Positions 5,084 through 5,183 of a stretch of 5,183 bases of DNA are shown in pieces; position 1 is the stretch's first letter, and each line of letters opens with the position of its first letter. The translations under genes were made by a program, and so were the position numbers. The DNA is from Pseudomonadota bacterium (GTDB lineage: Bacteria > Pseudomonadota > Alphaproteobacteria > Micropepsales > Micropepsaceae), in the NCBI GenBank assembly GCA_025360685.1, contig JANYBR010000445.1:1-5183 (forward strand), written 5' to 3'. A model generated the notes under the pieces. The model made no database searches. It was not told where the DNA came from and saw only the letters and a list, made by a program, of their open reading frames with translations.

Positions 5084-5183
5084 CTAGACATCCAGCGCCG
5101 CGTTCAGTGCATTGACCTGGATGAATTCGCGGCGCGGTTCCACGATCTCGCCCATCAGCTTGGCGAACAGATCATCGGCTTCG
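5084..5183 (-). CDS. gyrB: DNA gyrase subunit B, C-terminal fragment
   Basis: Minus-strand reading from the right edge gives 32 residues and a TAG stop at 5086-5084. The peptide begins EADDLFAKLMGEIVEPRREF and continues to a terminal LDV. The block LMGxxVEPRRxFIxxNAL followed by an acidic-hydrophobic end is the characteristic C-terminus of GyrB; ParE lacks the VEPRR form. GyrB is the ATPase subunit of gyrase, which introduces negative supercoils with GyrA in the cytoplasm. Only the 3' end of the roughly 2.4-kb gene lies here. It is convergent with the methyltransferase and separated from it by palindromic element B. Confidence 0.87.
   Translation of the reverse strand, partial: EADDLFAKLMGEIVEPRREFIQVNALNAALDV

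Noticed and set aside
1..5183. CRISPR array, transposase gene, prophage or defence system
   Set aside because: No regularly spaced direct repeats and no transposase, integrase, nuclease or toxin motifs appear in any complete reading frame.

Overview
The window is a stretch of GC-rich chromosome, most likely from an alphaproteobacterium, possibly Rhizobiales or a relative. The clues are strongly G/C-ending codons, a GyrB C-terminus of proteobacterial type, and dispersed palindromic GTCAT..GCCCGC..GCGGGC elements of a kind common between genes in that class. The taxonomic call is an inference from style. No single marker proves it.

Layout from left to right. (1) Positions 2-229, minus strand: the 5' end of a gene leaving the left edge, which reads as an exported protein with a hydrophobic segment and an Ala-X-Ala cleavage site. 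(2) Positions 230-668: a 439-base stretch with no convincing long gene. It holds an AT-rich patch, a 56-codon reading frame with a strong Shine-Dalgarno, several stable inverted repeats, and a textbook intrinsic terminator that ends only 17 bases before the next start codon. This looks like a structured leader (attenuator) or an independent small RNA. (3) Positions 669-1412, plus: a classical short-chain dehydrogenase/reductase. (4) Positions 1420-1547: a large palindromic repeat between convergent genes. (5) Positions 1532-2137, minus: a DsbA-fold 2-hydroxychromene-2-carboxylate isomerase-type protein whose stop codon lies inside that repeat. (6) Positions 2138-2310: a divergent control region with a perfect dyad. 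(7) Positions 2311-4906, plus: a tight three-gene unit of argG (argininosuccinate synthase), a GNAT acetyltransferase and a class I SAM-dependent methyltransferase, with 1-base and 4-base overlaps. (8) Positions 4956-5047: a second, diverged palindromic element of the same style, again between convergent genes. (9) Positions 5084-5183, minus: the C-terminal end of gyrB, leaving the right edge.

How the genes work together. argG supplies the penultimate step of arginine synthesis. The two genes behind it are translationally coupled to it, but their substrates cannot be read from sequence. The SDR and the isomerase are convergent and need not share a pathway. Most of the window is ordinary housekeeping and accessory metabolism. 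The parts most worth a second look are the structured, terminator-ending leader before the SDR gene and the paired palindromic elements at both convergent junctions. I recognise no new defence, mobile or biosynthetic system here.
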